64,000 nucleotides of DNA from Paraglaciecola sp. L1A13 (GCF_009796745.1 NZ_CP047024.1:1178001-1242000); one strand, 5' to 3'. Positions 36,849 to 47,915 are shown, counted from the stretch's first letter. Notes: generated by a model not told the origin, from the sequence alone. A program made the numbers and translations.

Positions 36849-37724
36849 CTATTTGTCTTTTAGGTGTTGTTGAATAAAGTCTAGTAGGACCTTAATTTTA
36901 TTGGGTAGATAGTGCTTGTCTGGATATAGTGCCCAGATGCCTTCTTCGGTCATTTGGTAGTTATCTAATACGGAAATTAATTCGCCGGTTTCAATGTAGG
37001 GCTGAACGTAATAATCAGGTAGTTGAATAAGGCCAATATTTTTGAGAGCTGCTTTAACTAAGCTGTGACCGCTGTTACAACGAAGTCGACCGCTTATCAG
37101 AATTTTTTCACTTTTATTGTTATGCATAAAGCGCCAACTATCAGCAGTGCCAACTAAACAATTATGGTGGTTCAAATCGTCGAGGTTTGTTGGCTTACCG
37201 TGCAGGGCTAAGTAGTCGGAAGTGGCACAAACAATGAGTTTTCGAGCGCTCAGCTTACGGGCAATCAGATTCGAGTCGGCTAAATGTCCAAGGCGAATGG
37301 CAAAGTCGTATCCCTCGTAGAGCAAATCTGCCCGCTGGTTACTTAAGTCGACACGAACATTGATCTCTGGGTAGGCCAGTAAAAAGTCATTCACTATGGG
37401 CATGATAACTTCTTCGCCATAGGTGATAGGGGCGGTTAAGCGTACATTCCCTTTCGGGGTGTCGTGAAAATTGGACACGAGTTTTTCGGCATCTGCTAGG
37501 TTGTCTAGTACCCGGCGACACTGCTGGTAATACACCTCGCCACTTTCACTTAACACCACTTTACGAGTACTGCGGTGAAAGAGCTTTATTTTCAACCTAG
37601 TTTCAAGGGCGCTCACCTGCCTGCTGATATGAGCTACAGAAGTACCGAGCTGTTTCGATGCAGCGGTAAAACTGTGGGTTTCAGCTACGGCAACAAATTC
37701 AGATACTCCTTCCCAAATTCTCAT
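36849..37724 (-). CDS. LysR family transcriptional regulator
   Basis: 291 residues. The N-terminal helix-turn-helix (about residues 1-60) reads FVAVAETHSFTAASKQLGTS with VAHISRQVSALETRLKIKLF and HRSTRKVVLSESGEVYYQQC. The rest is the LysR effector-binding domain (GNVRLTAPITYGEEVIMPIV onward). It is divergent from frmA (176 bp between the starts), so control of the formaldehyde/S-nitrosothiol detoxifying gene is likely. It is related to the second LysR gene at 42697-43581, sharing the RLTAP segment and HRTTR-type wing. Confidence 0.92.
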   Translation of the reverse strand: MRIWEGVSEFVAVAETHSFTAASKQLGTSVAHISRQVSALETRLKIKLFHRSTRKVVLSESGEVYYQQCRRVLDNLADAEKLVSNFHDTPKGNVRLTAPITYGEEVIMPIVNDFLLAYPEINVRVDLSNQRADLLYEGYDFAIRLGHLADSNLIARKLSARKLIVCATSDYLALHGKPTNLDDLNHHNCLVGTADSWRFMHNNKSEKILISGRLRCNSGHSLVKAALKNIGLIQLPDYYVQPYIETGELISVLDNYQMTEEGIWALYPDKHYLPNKIKVLLDFIQQHLKDK

Positions 37725-37740
37725 TATTACTCCTGTGTAA

Positions 37741-39027
<1,287 letters not shown>

Positions 39028-39061
39028 CTAGGGAAGCTGATAGAGAAACCTTCATTTACTT

Positions 39062-39090
39062 AAAAAAGCATCGTTTGACGATGCTTTTTT
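39062..39090. terminator. Bidirectional terminator between frmA and the NTF2-like gene
   Basis: AAAAAAGCATCG-TTTGA-CGATGCTTTTTT is a perfect 12-bp stem. A and T tracts on either side suit termination in both directions. Confidence 0.88.
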
Positions 39091-39111
39091 ATTTGCGGTG
39101 CTCATTAGGGG

Positions 39112-39579
39112 CTATAAACCCAGCTCAGACAATCCAGGGTAATCATCTGGACGGCGACCTTGGGGCCAATGAAATTTTCGTGCTGACTCTTCAATCGGTA
39201 GGTCATTAATACAAGCGAAGCGATTTTGCATTAGGCCATTTTCATCAAATTCCCAATTTTCATTGCCATAAGAGCGAAACCAGTTACCGCTGTCGTCGTG
39301 CCATTCGTAGGCGTAACGTACGGCAATACGGTTGTCAGTAAAAGCCCACAGTTCTTTTATCAGGCGATACGCGAGCTCTTTATCCCATTTTGCCTTTAAG
39401 AAAGCCGCTGCTTCGTCGCGACCATTAATAAAGGTACTGCGGTTACGCCATTTGGTATCGAGTGTATAGGCGAGAGCAACTTTTTCGGCGTTACGGCTAT
39501 TCCAGCCGTCCTCTGCTAGGCGGACTTTTTCACGGGCGCTTTCTAGGGTGAAAGGGGGTAAAGGTGGGCGTGTACTCAT
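39112..39579 (-). CDS. DUF1348/NTF2-like (SnoaL-type) protein
   Basis: 155 residues, cytosolic. [40 protein letters not shown] and [20 protein letters not shown] lead to the [20 protein letters not shown] segment, typical of the DUF1348 group of the nuclear-transport-factor-2 fold. Such cone-shaped proteins bind small molecules or act as isomerases/hydrolases; no specific reaction is known. It lies 59 bp downstream of the fusion oxidoreductase gene on the same strand, and probably forms one operon with it and the glutathione transferase. Confidence 0.85.
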   Translation of the reverse strand: MSTRPPLPPFTLESAREKVRLAEDGWNSRNAEKVALAYTLDTKWRNRSTFINGRDEAAAFLKAKWDKELAYRLIKELWAFTDNRIAVRYAYEWHDDSGNWFRSYGNENWEFDENGLMQNRFACINDLPIEESARKFHWPQGRRPDDYPGLSELGL

Positions 39580-39638
39580 ATTGATATCCTCTTTATTTTA
39601 AAAATAGATGTGTGAAAAAGGTAAGTCGTGTTTCGGAC

Positions 39639-41777
39639 TTACAAAGCGATTTCTAGCCTTGCACACCCTTTGGCTGGGACGGCGCAGCAAATCAGTACTT
39701 CATTCGCTTCGATAGGCGCACTGGGTAAACTGCGGTAGGTGACTTCACCGGATGTTTTTCTCACGGCACAAGATCCACAGCTGCCGCTTCTGCAGCCAAA
39801 ATCGGGTGTTAGGCCATGTGATTCAGCGATTTCTAAAATAGTCGGCTCTCCGCTTTGCCATGGTTGCTCGATTTTGCTTTGAGTAAAACTGATTATTGTG
39901 CTCTGAGCTTCGTTCTCAGAGGTGCGTTGATTACTTAATGCTAGTGTTTTTTGGCCGTTTATCTCATGCTCTGCCTCGGTTAATTGGCGAATTAAAGAGG
40001 ATGGTCCAAAGTTTTCAGCATGTATCCTGTTGTCAGGGATCTTAAGTGCAATTAGCGTATCGTACATGGCTTGCATAAAACCTTGAGGTCCACACAAATA
40101 AACGTCACATTCCCTATGGGTATTATCCAAATCGAGTATTTGCTGCAATAACTTGCCTGTTATACGACCTTTTGTATCATAACCGATACTCAATTGATCA
40201 TTATCAGGTGCGTCACTAAGCACAGAGTAGTAGTGTATCTGCTTAGCGCTTTTTCGTTCTAAATCGATAAACTCATCTTTAAACGCCCGCTGTTCACTAT
40301 TTTTCGCTGAGTGAATGATGGTCATTGGTCGGATGTGGCGGGTCCGAAGGCCTTCATTTAGAGCATCTTGTGCTATGGATATCATAGGCGTTATGCCCAC
40401 ACCTGCACAAATTAATACCGCTGGGCGCTTGAGCTGGTTATCAATGTAAAACGTTCCGCGGGGGGCTTTGATATCAATAAGGCTACCCAGTGTTAAGTTG
40501 TCATGAAGCATTTTTGACACTAGTCCATCGGCCTCGCGCTTAACCGATATACGGTAGTGGTCCGCGCCTGGTGCAGATGAAACCGTGTAATTGCGTATTG
40601 ATTGTTTTTGCTTTGCGCCGCCAGAGATACCTATTGTTAAATACTGCCCAGGATTGAAGGGAAGAACGGTGGTTGAGTTATCGGGGATGAGATAAAACGA
40701 ACGAATAGTGGTGCTTTCATCACCTACTTTACTTACCTTGAATGTTTGCCACTGGTTACGATCTTTTTTAGCTTGGAGTACTGAGTTGGCGTGGTTCCAT
40801 GTGCCTGTGTGTAAGGTATTAGGTGAGTATTCGTTGAAGCTGGCACGAAACGGCAGAGCGTTTCTAAGGCGAATTCCTTTAGACAAGGTAAACTGCCAAC
40901 CGAGTTCGGCGCCTTTAAAAGCGACAACGCGTGGGTCGTCTTTAGTTAATACCGTTACTGTTCCGGTTAACATCAGCAAATCACCCGTGGCAAAGTCAGC
41001 GAATAACAGTCCTGCCTTTGGGTTCACTAAAAAATTACCCAGGGTATTAAAAAAATTATTACCAGCGTAATCTGGGATGGTCAGTATATCGGCGAGTGGC
41101 TCGTTATCGTTTACCTCCACAAAACCAGGCATGCCGCCCCGGTGAGAAACATCTACACCTAATGTTTGTTCGTGCTTATTGTTGGCTATATCGCCCGCTG
41201 AACTGGCAACAAAAAAGGTATCGGCGTGATTAATAACCGTTTTAGCTTGCTGATCCAAACGTTCAAAATATTCCGCACTAGGGGCGTCAAAAGGCTCATC
41301 GGGTGCGCGAATAAAGCGAATATCTCGGGTCTGAATATATTGTGGGCAGTTGCCAAACGATTGCTCGATTTCTAAGGATAGCTGTTGCCCTGATATATGA
41401 CTTATTCTAGCATTCACGCGATTTCGACGCCGTGTTGGTACTTCAATACCCAATAACCCTAGGCGTGCTCCTTTGGTGAGTGAACCTTGCAGTGGATCAC
41501 CTTTTATTACCGAGTTTTGGATAGATAACTCATTTGGTGATGGAGACTGCACAAAACCAGGGGAACCAGGCAGAATAGATGCCCACAATTGCTCGTTTGC
41601 ATCTGTGCTACCCACCACGACAAAGGGCAATTTCTTAAAAAATTCACGATGCTGCTGCGGCATAAAGGAACGGATCGCTCTGCGACCAATGGCATCCATT
41701 TGCTTATCCTTACCCGCTCGATTTTGCATCTGCTGTTCACCGATATGAAAAGGGGCGGATGGGTCTTTAGGGATCAT
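39639..41777 (-). CDS. Three-domain oxidoreductase: PPOX-like FMN domain, flavin reductase, 2Fe-2S ferredoxin
   Basis: 712 residues from the ATG at 41777, which has GGAG six bases before it; a TTG at 41873 would add 32 residues. Residues ~1-330 form a pyridoxamine-phosphate-oxidase-like domain (PFHIGEQQMQNRAG, WASILPGSPGF, PRRRRN-like stretch). About 345-590 is a ferredoxin-NADP reductase module with RNYTVSSAPG (FAD) and CAGVGITPMISIA, YLCGPQGFM (NAD). The last 80 residues are a plant-type 2Fe-2S ferredoxin with CRSGSCGSC and a later CC. The GST gene lies upstream. It may carry electrons from NAD(P)H to an acceptor or detoxify; the substrate is unknown. Confidence 0.88.
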   Translation of the reverse strand: MIPKDPSAPFHIGEQQMQNRAGKDKQMDAIGRRAIRSFMPQQHREFFKKLPFVVVGSTDANEQLWASILPGSPGFVQSPSPNELSIQNSVIKGDPLQGSLTKGARLGLLGIEVPTRRRNRVNARISHISGQQLSLEIEQSFGNCPQYIQTRDIRFIRAPDEPFDAPSAEYFERLDQQAKTVINHADTFFVASSAGDIANNKHEQTLGVDVSHRGGMPGFVEVNDNEPLADILTIPDYAGNNFFNTLGNFLVNPKAGLLFADFATGDLLMLTGTVTVLTKDDPRVVAFKGAELGWQFTLSKGIRLRNALPFRASFNEYSPNTLHTGTWNHANSVLQAKKDRNQWQTFKVSKVGDESTTIRSFYLIPDNSTTVLPFNPGQYLTIGISGGAKQKQSIRNYTVSSAPGADHYRISVKREADGLVSKMLHDNLTLGSLIDIKAPRGTFYIDNQLKRPAVLICAGVGITPMISIAQDALNEGLRTRHIRPMTIIHSAKNSEQRAFKDEFIDLERKSAKQIHYYSVLSDAPDNDQLSIGYDTKGRITGKLLQQILDLDNTHRECDVYLCGPQGFMQAMYDTLIALKIPDNRIHAENFGPSSLIRQLTEAEHEINGQKTLALSNQRTSENEAQSTIISFTQSKIEQPWQSGEPTILEIAESHGLTPDFGCRSGSCGSCAVRKTSGEVTYRSLPSAPIEANEVLICCAVPAKGCARLEIAL

Positions 41778-41876
41778 ATGTTGCTCCGGCGCAGTGAAAT
41801 CTGCGTTATGCCTAGCGATGGGTCGTGAAAAGGCCGAGTAGACGGCCACTTTATTCTTTGAACGTTTTAGCAAGAT

Positions 41877-42497
41877 TTATGCAAGTAGACCCGCTTTTGT
41901 GGTAGCCATGGGTTTAAACCCATCGAGGGCTTCAATATTCGTTAAAAAGCGGCGTACATTTGGGTATGCTTCTAGGGATACATTGCCCTCTGGTGCGTGG
42001 GCGGTATAGGTGTATATCGCTACATCAGCTATGGTGACACTGTCGCCCACCAAAAACTCACGACCAATCAAGTGAGCCTCAAGTTTAGTTAATACTTTGT
42101 CAGCAGTTGCTTTGGCAAAATCAGCATCTAAAGGTGCGTTGAACACCGTTATTAGGCGCGCTGCACAAGGACCAAAGGCGATTTCGCCGGCGGCCAGACT
42201 CAAAAACTTTTGCACTTGGGCTTCAAGCTCGGGATCTAATGGCAGAAATGCCGGCGCATACTTGCGTGCCAAGTAGACTAAAATAGCGTTTGAGTCTGAA
42301 ATAACCACATCGCCATCTTCAAGTACAGGTACTTGACCCGCTGGGTTAAGGGCTAGGAATGGCGCTTCTTTGTGTTCACCGGCCGCTAAGTCAACATTGA
42401 TAACGTCGTGGGCGATACCCGCTAAGTTTGCAAAAAGTTCTGCCCGCTGGGCGTGACCTGATAGTGGGAATGAATGGATACGAATGGTATTTGACAT
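41877..42497 (-). CDS. Glutathione S-transferase
   Basis: 206 residues from the ATG at 42497, preceded by AAAGGT. The N-terminal thioredoxin fold has SFPLSGHAQRAELFANLAGI, PAGQVPVLEDGDVVISDSNA (the cis-Pro and ESNAI-like glutathione site) and a C-terminal helical domain with GDSVTIADVAIYTYTA. It conjugates or reduces electrophiles with glutathione in the cytoplasm. It is the first gene of the operon with the fusion oxidoreductase (99 bp downstream), and is divergent from a LysR gene 199 bp away, its probable regulator. Confidence 0.92.
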   Translation of the reverse strand: MSNTIRIHSFPLSGHAQRAELFANLAGIAHDVINVDLAAGEHKEAPFLALNPAGQVPVLEDGDVVISDSNAILVYLARKYAPAFLPLDPELEAQVQKFLSLAAGEIAFGPCAARLITVFNAPLDADFAKATADKVLTKLEAHLIGREFLVGDSVTIADVAIYTYTAHAPEGNVSLEAYPNVRRFLTNIEALDGFKPMATTKAGLLA

Positions 42498-42696
42498 AAA
42501 ATAAACCTTTTTAAGTTGCACTGCATTATCGCTTTGCACAGATATGCCGTTAACGAGTCTTTTGCTGGTGGCTTTCTGTTGCTTAGTGTTGAACAAATAA
42601 TAGGCATGAATTGTTCTTTGAACAATATGTTGATTTATGGAATAACTATGTATAATTCGTTCATAGATTATGGGTGAGTCGAAATGGGGAATTGTG

Positions 42697-43581
42697 ATGG
42701 ATACATTAGATGGCATGCGAACGTTTTTGGCGGTGGCGCGACAAAAGTCTTTTACCGGCGGAGCAAAGCAACTTGGTATCAGTACTAAGTTAGCCAGTAA
42801 ATACGTAGCACAACTGGAAACGAAGCATGCAGCGTTGTTGTTTCATCGCACAACAAGAAGCGTAACACTCACCGACACAGGACGGGCATATTTTGAACTG
42901 TGTGTGCCATTATTAGAGCAGTTTGATGAGTTAGAAGATGTTATTCAGCATCGTCAAGCGTCGTTATCAGGTACGGTCCGGTTAACTGCCCCTACAGCTT
43001 TTGGCAGCACCAAGTTAGTAGGCGCACTGGCACCTTTTTTAAAGTTGCATCCCAATATGAGTGTTGAGCTAAATCTGTCTGATCAGCATGTTGCTATTAT
43101 CGACGAAGGCGTAGACGTGGCAATACGTTTCGGTCAATTACAGGATTCAACGCTTATTGCTAAGAAGCTAATGAAGATGCGAATTGTGGTATTTGCTTCC
43201 CCGGACTATCTAGAGCGTCATGGAAAGCCAGGCCACCCTAGTGCGCTGTCGACACATAATTGCTTGATGCAAAAGTCCCAAGTCGATCCCGAAAATTGGA
43301 GATTCAAAGTGGATGGTAAGCTTGTAGTCGTTAATGTGCGTGGCGCATTTGCTTCTAATTCACCAAGAGCCATCACGCATATGGCGTCCCAAGGTTTGGG
43401 GATAGGTATGGGCCCCAAATACGTAACAGAGCCCTACTTAAAGGATGGTAGTTTGCAGTTGTTATTTGAAGATTACGAAGCAAACGAATTAATGTTGAAT
43501 GCCGTATATGCGTCTAACCGACATTTACCAGTGCGAATAAGAGCACTGCTTGATCACTTAGCAGTGACGTTCGCCGAATAG
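42697..43581 (+). CDS. LysR family transcriptional regulator
   Basis: 294 residues from the ATG at 42697, with GGGGA at 42686-42690 (an earlier in-frame ATG at 42670 is less likely). The DNA-binding domain reads MRTFLAVARQKSFTGGAKQL with GISTKLASKYVAQLETKHAA and HRTTRSVTLTDTGRAYFE. The effector domain begins GTVRLTAPTAFGS. It is divergently placed with the glutathione transferase gene, so control of that operon is the expected role. Its stop is seven bases from that of the convergent cobalamin gene cobD. Confidence 0.93.
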   Translation: MDTLDGMRTFLAVARQKSFTGGAKQLGISTKLASKYVAQLETKHAALLFHRTTRSVTLTDTGRAYFELCVPLLEQFDELEDVIQHRQASLSGTVRLTAPTAFGSTKLVGALAPFLKLHPNMSVELNLSDQHVAIIDEGVDVAIRFGQLQDSTLIAKKLMKMRIVVFASPDYLERHGKPGHPSALSTHNCLMQKSQVDPENWRFKVDGKLVVVNVRGAFASNSPRAITHMASQGLGIGMGPKYVTEPYLKDGSLQLLFEDYEANELMLNAVYASNRHLPVRIRALLDHLAVTFAE

Positions 43582-43588
43582 TGAACAC

Positions 43589-44653
43589 TCAAAGTAATCG
43601 TTGAATCGGCTGGCTGAGCAGAGCACTTTCCAGTTGTTTTAAGCCTTGCTCGCTGGGGACGCCGAAGCGTAGCGCATTTTTTTCGTCGCACAGACGTACA
43701 TAAATACCTTGCTTACATAGCGCATGAAATAGCGCGGGAGCCTGAGGGATGAGTAGGGTTTTAAATAAGCTCGTACCGCGAATAGGTTGCGCAAACACAT
43801 CGACTAACAAACTTTCTAAGCGGCCACTTAAGTGATTGAGGGCAGTGCGTTGTTTCTTTTGCCAACGCTTGTCTGTTAAGGCTTGTATACCCACAAACTG
43901 TGCGGGGCCGTTTACCGCCCAAGGCCCTAAAACGTCAGCCATAGGCTTGAGCCAATAATCACGCGCGATAACAAAACCGAGGCGAATACCTGCTAAACCA
44001 AAAAATTTTCCCACGGAACGTAAGATAATCAAGGCGTCTTGATTGATATTGTTATTCAGTAAATCGCTGTGACTGGCCAGTAGTGGTGCCATTGTGTGTT
44101 CTGGTGTGGCATCCATAAAGGCTTCATCGATAATTAACAAGCCCTTTTTGGCGCTGACTGTAAGGAGCAAGTCAGTTAACTGCTGCCTTGTGTGCAATTT
44201 TCCGGATGGATTATTGGGGTTGATCACAAGGACAATGTCGCCTTGCTTGATTAGCGTAATATCCGGAGTGTCTTGATAATCTAATGTTTGGTAATGGGCG
44301 CTTTGCCAAGCCTTTCGATGTTCTTGGTAGCCCACAGCTGGTAACCATACTCGGGTGTACGCGAAACCTTGCAATGTACAAAGCTGCGGTAATGCCTGAA
44401 TAATACTTTGACTGCCAGCAGTGGCCAGTAAACTCGGCGTTTGGTAATAATCACGAGCAGCTTTGAGTAAGGCGTCAGACTGTTGTGGTAAACGTTGCCA
44501 ACACGTTGCTGGAAGCAGGCCTACTGGATAAGTCGTCGGTGCGATCCCCGTGGATAAGTCGAGCCATTTTTCACCTGCAATGTTGTAGCGCAGCGCAATA
44601 TCAGATAGTTGGCCACCGTGAATTAGCATTTGGCCAGACATATGTTCATCCAT
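43589..44653 (-). CDS. cobD: L-threonine-O-3-phosphate decarboxylase (PLP-dependent, cobalamin side chain)
   Basis: 354 residues. Fold-type I PLP enzyme: LDLSTGIAPTTYPVG near residue 30 (substrate-binding opening), NPNNPSGKLHTRQQL near 145, LIIDEAFMD and the PLP lysine in LRSVGKFFGLAGIRLGFVIA. It makes (R)-1-amino-2-propanol O-phosphate for attachment to cobyric acid by CbiB, encoded 13 bp upstream. It is the last gene of the operon. AGAGAG precedes the ATG. The closest relatives carry the names CobD (Salmonella) or CobC (Pseudomonas denitrificans). Confidence 0.9.
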   Translation of the reverse strand: MDEHMSGQMLIHGGQLSDIALRYNIAGEKWLDLSTGIAPTTYPVGLLPATCWQRLPQQSDALLKAARDYYQTPSLLATAGSQSIIQALPQLCTLQGFAYTRVWLPAVGYQEHRKAWQSAHYQTLDYQDTPDITLIKQGDIVLVINPNNPSGKLHTRQQLTDLLLTVSAKKGLLIIDEAFMDATPEHTMAPLLASHSDLLNNNINQDALIILRSVGKFFGLAGIRLGFVIARDYWLKPMADVLGPWAVNGPAQFVGIQALTDKRWQKKQRTALNHLSGRLESLLVDVFAQPIRGTSLFKTLLIPQAPALFHALCKQGIYVRLCDEKNALRFGVPSEQGLKQLESALLSQPIQRLL

Positions 44654-44666
44654 TAAAAATCTCTCT

Positions 44667-45719
44667 TTAAAAAATAGCGTTAGCCGTTAAGCCGATGCTT
44701 AGCACGGCAAACGCAAACAACCAGGCGCTGCGTTTCACAAGGGCGACACTGCGCGGAATATCTCCTAATGCCACGACGTTGCCGTTACCCAACAATGGAC
44801 TGCGAATGATATTACCTTGATAGTGGGCGGTGCCGCCTAATGTAAAGCCTAGGGCGCTTGCACCGGTGGCCATGCATCGCCCACCATTTTTACTTTTGTA
44901 GTCTTTTGCTTGTCTCCATGCGCGGGATATATGTTCAAATGCCAAGTGCTTGGACTGGTGTGTTTTTGGCGCGGCTAATACATAGAGTAGGGACGTACAA
45001 TAGGTGCTTGCCCAGCCTAGATGATCATCTGCCCGTGCTGCCCACCAACCAAAATATAAAAAGCGCGGCGTTTTATAGCCCCACATAGCGTCTAACGTGT
45101 TGATTAATCTGTGCAATACCACTAAAGGGGCGCCACCAATAACAAAATAAAATAGACTGGCGATCACGCCGTCGTGGCCGTTTTCCAGCACCGACTCTAC
45201 TGCAGCGCGGCGCATATCTTTAGGTGTTAGTGACTGAGTGTCGCGACTGACCATATAGCCTGTAAAATGACGTGCTTGGTCCATATCTCCATGTTTTAAA
45301 GGATGATAAATCTGCATGGCGTGTTGTGTCAGGCTTTGCAATCCAATCGCTAAATACAAGACGAAGCTATTGAGTATCCCTATGAGCCAATATACTAGCG
45401 ACGAGTCATTGGCGGCTGCGAAATTAACGGCACAATAGTTTAGGCCCCACAGTGCTATCGGTAAGGGGACGACTAATATCAACCAACCAATTATCCCTTT
45501 GAAACGTGCTTTTCCTACATGAGGCAGATCATCTTCAGGCACGTTTTGCTGTGGGTTAAATTTAGCTTCTATGCGGTTAGCCAAATTGCCAAAACCAATG
45601 AGTGGATGAAATCGTGCCGGTTCACCTAATATCCGGTCTAATAGCAGGGCAAATATTAGCTGTGAGCCGATTACTGTTAGGCTTGAAAATGAGAATAACT
45701 GCGGGATAAGTTCAATCAA
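44667..45719 (-). CDS. cbiB: Adenosylcobinamide-phosphate synthase
   Basis: 350 residues, an inner-membrane protein with several helices. DRILGEPARFHPLIGFGNLA near residue 30, TGYMVSRDTQSL near 150, RRAAVESVLENGHDGVIASL near 167 and NTLDAMWGYK near 205 are the CbiB signature. It joins aminopropanol phosphate to adenosylcobyric acid. Overlaps the upstream phosphatase gene by 8 bp. The ATG at 45719 is inside that overlap and is the only sensible start. Confidence 0.92.
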   Translation of the reverse strand: MIELIPQLFSFSSLTVIGSQLIFALLLDRILGEPARFHPLIGFGNLANRIEAKFNPQQNVPEDDLPHVGKARFKGIIGWLILVVPLPIALWGLNYCAVNFAAANDSSLVYWLIGILNSFVLYLAIGLQSLTQHAMQIYHPLKHGDMDQARHFTGYMVSRDTQSLTPKDMRRAAVESVLENGHDGVIASLFYFVIGGAPLVVLHRLINTLDAMWGYKTPRFLYFGWWAARADDHLGWASTYCTSLLYVLAAPKTHQSKHLAFEHISRAWRQAKDYKSKNGGRCMATGASALGFTLGGTAHYQGNIIRSPLLGNGNVVALGDIPRSVALVKRSAWLFAFAVLSIGLTANAIF

Positions 45720-46338
45720 TGAAGCCGCCCCAATGAAGGGTGTTTTGTTTGAACGTAAGTTTGAAGCCGTGGGTGTTATTTACCAGTAACGGAGCAGTAA
45801 AAAGGCTCATTAGACACGCGAGCGCATCACCGTGACTGACAATCAAAATTGTTTTATCAGAATGGTCCCCAGGGATAATATGCTGACGTGAGCGAGCCAG
45901 CGAGTGCAGTGCATTATGCATACGCTGGCGTACGGCAATAGTGGTCTCGCCATAACCCTGTTCATTACCCGCAGGCAAATCGAGCTGCTGATAACAATGT
46001 TGTTGAAAATGGCTGTACTCGGGAAAATTATTTATGGACTGGCCCTGCCATTGCCCAAATTCACGCTCAGCTAAATGCGCTGAACTTTCATGATCGACAG
46101 CTAACGATTGGGCGCAGATTTCTGCCGTTTGCTGCGCTCGTCCCAAATGGGAGCTAGCGATATGTTGGATGTTCCACTTGCGGGCATTGGTAGCCAACGT
46201 TCGCGCTTGGCTCTTACCCAGTTCAGTAAGCGGACTTTCTAAATGTCCCTGCAAAATGCCTTTGGCATTAAACTCACTTTGCCCATGTCGACAAAGATAG
46301 AAGTGAGTGGTGACGGGGCGGTTTGCTACAACTGGCAT
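45712..46338 (-). CDS. cobC: Histidine phosphatase, alpha-ribazole phosphatase-like
   Basis: 208 residues. HFYLCRHGQSEFNAKGILQG is the phosphohistidine RHG loop, with EREFGQWQGQ and LIVSHGDALACL completing the phosphoglycerate-mutase-like active site. In a cobalamin cluster this family removes the 5'-phosphate of alpha-ribazole phosphate (CobC). A second member lies at 49497-50129; this one is more divergent and has the general-phosphatase layout, so the other may be the true CobC. It lies 18 bp after btuF and overlaps cbiB by 8 bp. Confidence 0.75.
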   Translation of the reverse strand: MPVVANRPVTTHFYLCRHGQSEFNAKGILQGHLESPLTELGKSQARTLATNARKWNIQHIASSHLGRAQQTAEICAQSLAVDHESSAHLAEREFGQWQGQSINNFPEYSHFQQHCYQQLDLPAGNEQGYGETTIAVRQRMHNALHSLARSRQHIIPGDHSDKTILIVSHGDALACLMSLFTAPLLVNNTHGFKLTFKQNTLHWGGFID

Positions 46339-46356
46339 AATGACATCAATTCTTAA

Positions 46357-47310
46357 CTAGTTTAGCGCGAGTGCTTGGGCTTGGTAAAATTGCCGAGCCA
46401 CATCGATTTTCTCACACATTAATGCCACTTCATCGAGCATACGGCTAGTCATGCGATGAACTTTGTCGGCATTGGGGTGAAAGATAAACTGATGCTTGGC
46501 GGCCGGTATATGTTGCCATTGACCCCAATTGATAGAATCGGGAGAATCAGCCGCATGTTGCGTTGGTTGAATAATCACTTGAGGTAAAGAAACCAATACC
46601 TGCTCTAATCCGACAGATGGGTAATCATCTGTGGCATTAACGAACGGGTTCTGTGCGCCGCAAAGGGTCAACTGTTGTTGCGGCCATGCGTTACGCGCCA
46701 CTGTGCGTAGTGGGCGGGACCACAGTTCATAAAAGGTGATAACGGGCGTTTTTTTTGCGTAACGAGCTTCAAGGGATGAAAGTTTATTTTGATACTGAGA
46801 TGCTGCTTTTTCAGCAGCTTCTTCGCGGCCTGTAAGCTGTCCGAGCATACGCAATTCATCTGCAACTTGGGCTAACGTTCTGGGATTCGAATACACGACT
46901 TTTGTGTGGTATTTCTGTAAGCGTGATAAATCATCTCCAGGGTTACCGGTTTTCCATGCGATAACGACATCAGGTTGCAGTTGCACAATTTTTTCAATTT
47001 GCAGGCGAGCATAATTACCAATTTGCAGGATCTCTTTCGCCGCCTCGGGGTAATCAGCATGGGCTGTGGTGGCAATAAGTTGCTGGCCAGCACCGATTTC
47101 AAATAACGACTCTACAATATGCGGTGCTAGTGCAATAATGCGCAGTTTTTGCCGATTTTCTTTACTAAGTTGCATTATTTCTTGAAAATTAGCGTTCGTT
47201 ACCTCTTTTGATTCATCGACGGTACGTGCCTGCGAATGAACACTTGGCAAGCCAAGCATCAGGGTACTGATCATTAACGCGAGTAATGCGCTGCGCCTTG
47301 GGGTAATCAT
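46357..47310 (-). CDS. btuF: Periplasmic cobalamin-binding protein
   Basis: 317 residues. A signal peptide (SALLALMISTLMLGLPSVHS then QA) targets the periplasm. IIALAPHIVESLFEIGAGQQ, TTAHADYPEAAK, IGNYARLQIEKIVQLQPDVV and AWKTGNPGDDLSRLQ are the usual BtuF/type III solute-binding pattern with one rigid linking helix. It hands vitamin B12 to the BtuCD transporter. It sits inside the cobalamin operon, away from btuCD, sharing one base with the cobO stop/start region. Confidence 0.88.
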   Translation of the reverse strand: MITPRRSALLALMISTLMLGLPSVHSQARTVDESKEVTNANFQEIMQLSKENRQKLRIIALAPHIVESLFEIGAGQQLIATTAHADYPEAAKEILQIGNYARLQIEKIVQLQPDVVIAWKTGNPGDDLSRLQKYHTKVVYSNPRTLAQVADELRMLGQLTGREEAAEKAASQYQNKLSSLEARYAKKTPVITFYELWSRPLRTVARNAWPQQQLTLCGAQNPFVNATDDYPSVGLEQVLVSLPQVIIQPTQHAADSPDSINWGQWQHIPAAKHQFIFHPNADKVHRMTSRMLDEVALMCEKIDVARQFYQAQALALN

Positions 47311-47915
47311 TACCAGTCAATGCCTTTTTGCGCTTTAATACCGGCTTCAAATGCATGTTTGATGGGGCGGACTTCGCTAACCGTGTCCGCTAAATCGATT
47401 ACGGCTCTGTGGCAGGCTCGGCCAGTAATCACAACGTGTTGGTTCTCAGGGCGGTTAGATAAAGCATCTATTACCTCGTCTACGTCTATATATTTGTAAG
47501 TCAGCATGTAGGTGATTTCGTCGAGTAGCAATAAGTCAATCGATGGGTCCTGCAAGCATACTTTGCTAAATTCCCACGCTTTTTGTGCGGCGGCTTTGTC
47601 GGTTTCTTTGTCTTGGGTTTCCCAAGTAAAACCTGTGCCCATCACATGAAATTCAACACCGAGCTTTTCCAGTAAATCTCGCTCGCCACATGGCCAGGTA
47701 CCTTTTACGTACTGCACAACAGTAGCCTTTAAACCGTGGCCCACCGCTCGGGCGACGGTGCCAAAACCAGATGTTGATTTACCTTTGCCGTTACCGGTGA
47801 TAACGATCAGTACGCCTTTTTCTATTTGCGCATTGGCAATACGTTCATCCACTTTGGCTTTTTGTTGCTGCATACGCGCTTTATGGCGGTCGTTGTTATC
47901 AGTGCTGTCAGACAT
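47310..47915 (-). CDS. cobO: Cob(I)yrinic acid a,c-diamide adenosyltransferase (CobO/BtuR type)
   Basis: 201 residues from the ATG at 47915, preceded by GGAGC; an upstream start at 47951 adds 12 residues inside cobQ. A P-loop [20 protein letters not shown] follows VLIVIT, and [28 protein letters not shown] and [20 protein letters not shown] are standard for the CobO/CobA/BtuR family. It attaches the adenosyl group from ATP to the cobalt of corrinoids. Overlaps the cobQ end by eight bases, indicating coupled translation. Confidence 0.93.
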   Translation of the reverse strand: MSDSTDNNDRHKARMQQQKAKVDERIANAQIEKGVLIVITGNGKGKSTSGFGTVARAVGHGLKATVVQYVKGTWPCGERDLLEKLGVEFHVMGTGFTWETQDKETDKAAAQKAWEFSKVCLQDPSIDLLLLDEITYMLTYKYIDVDEVIDALSNRPENQHVVITGRACHRAVIDLADTVSEVRPIKHAFEAGIKAQKGIDW

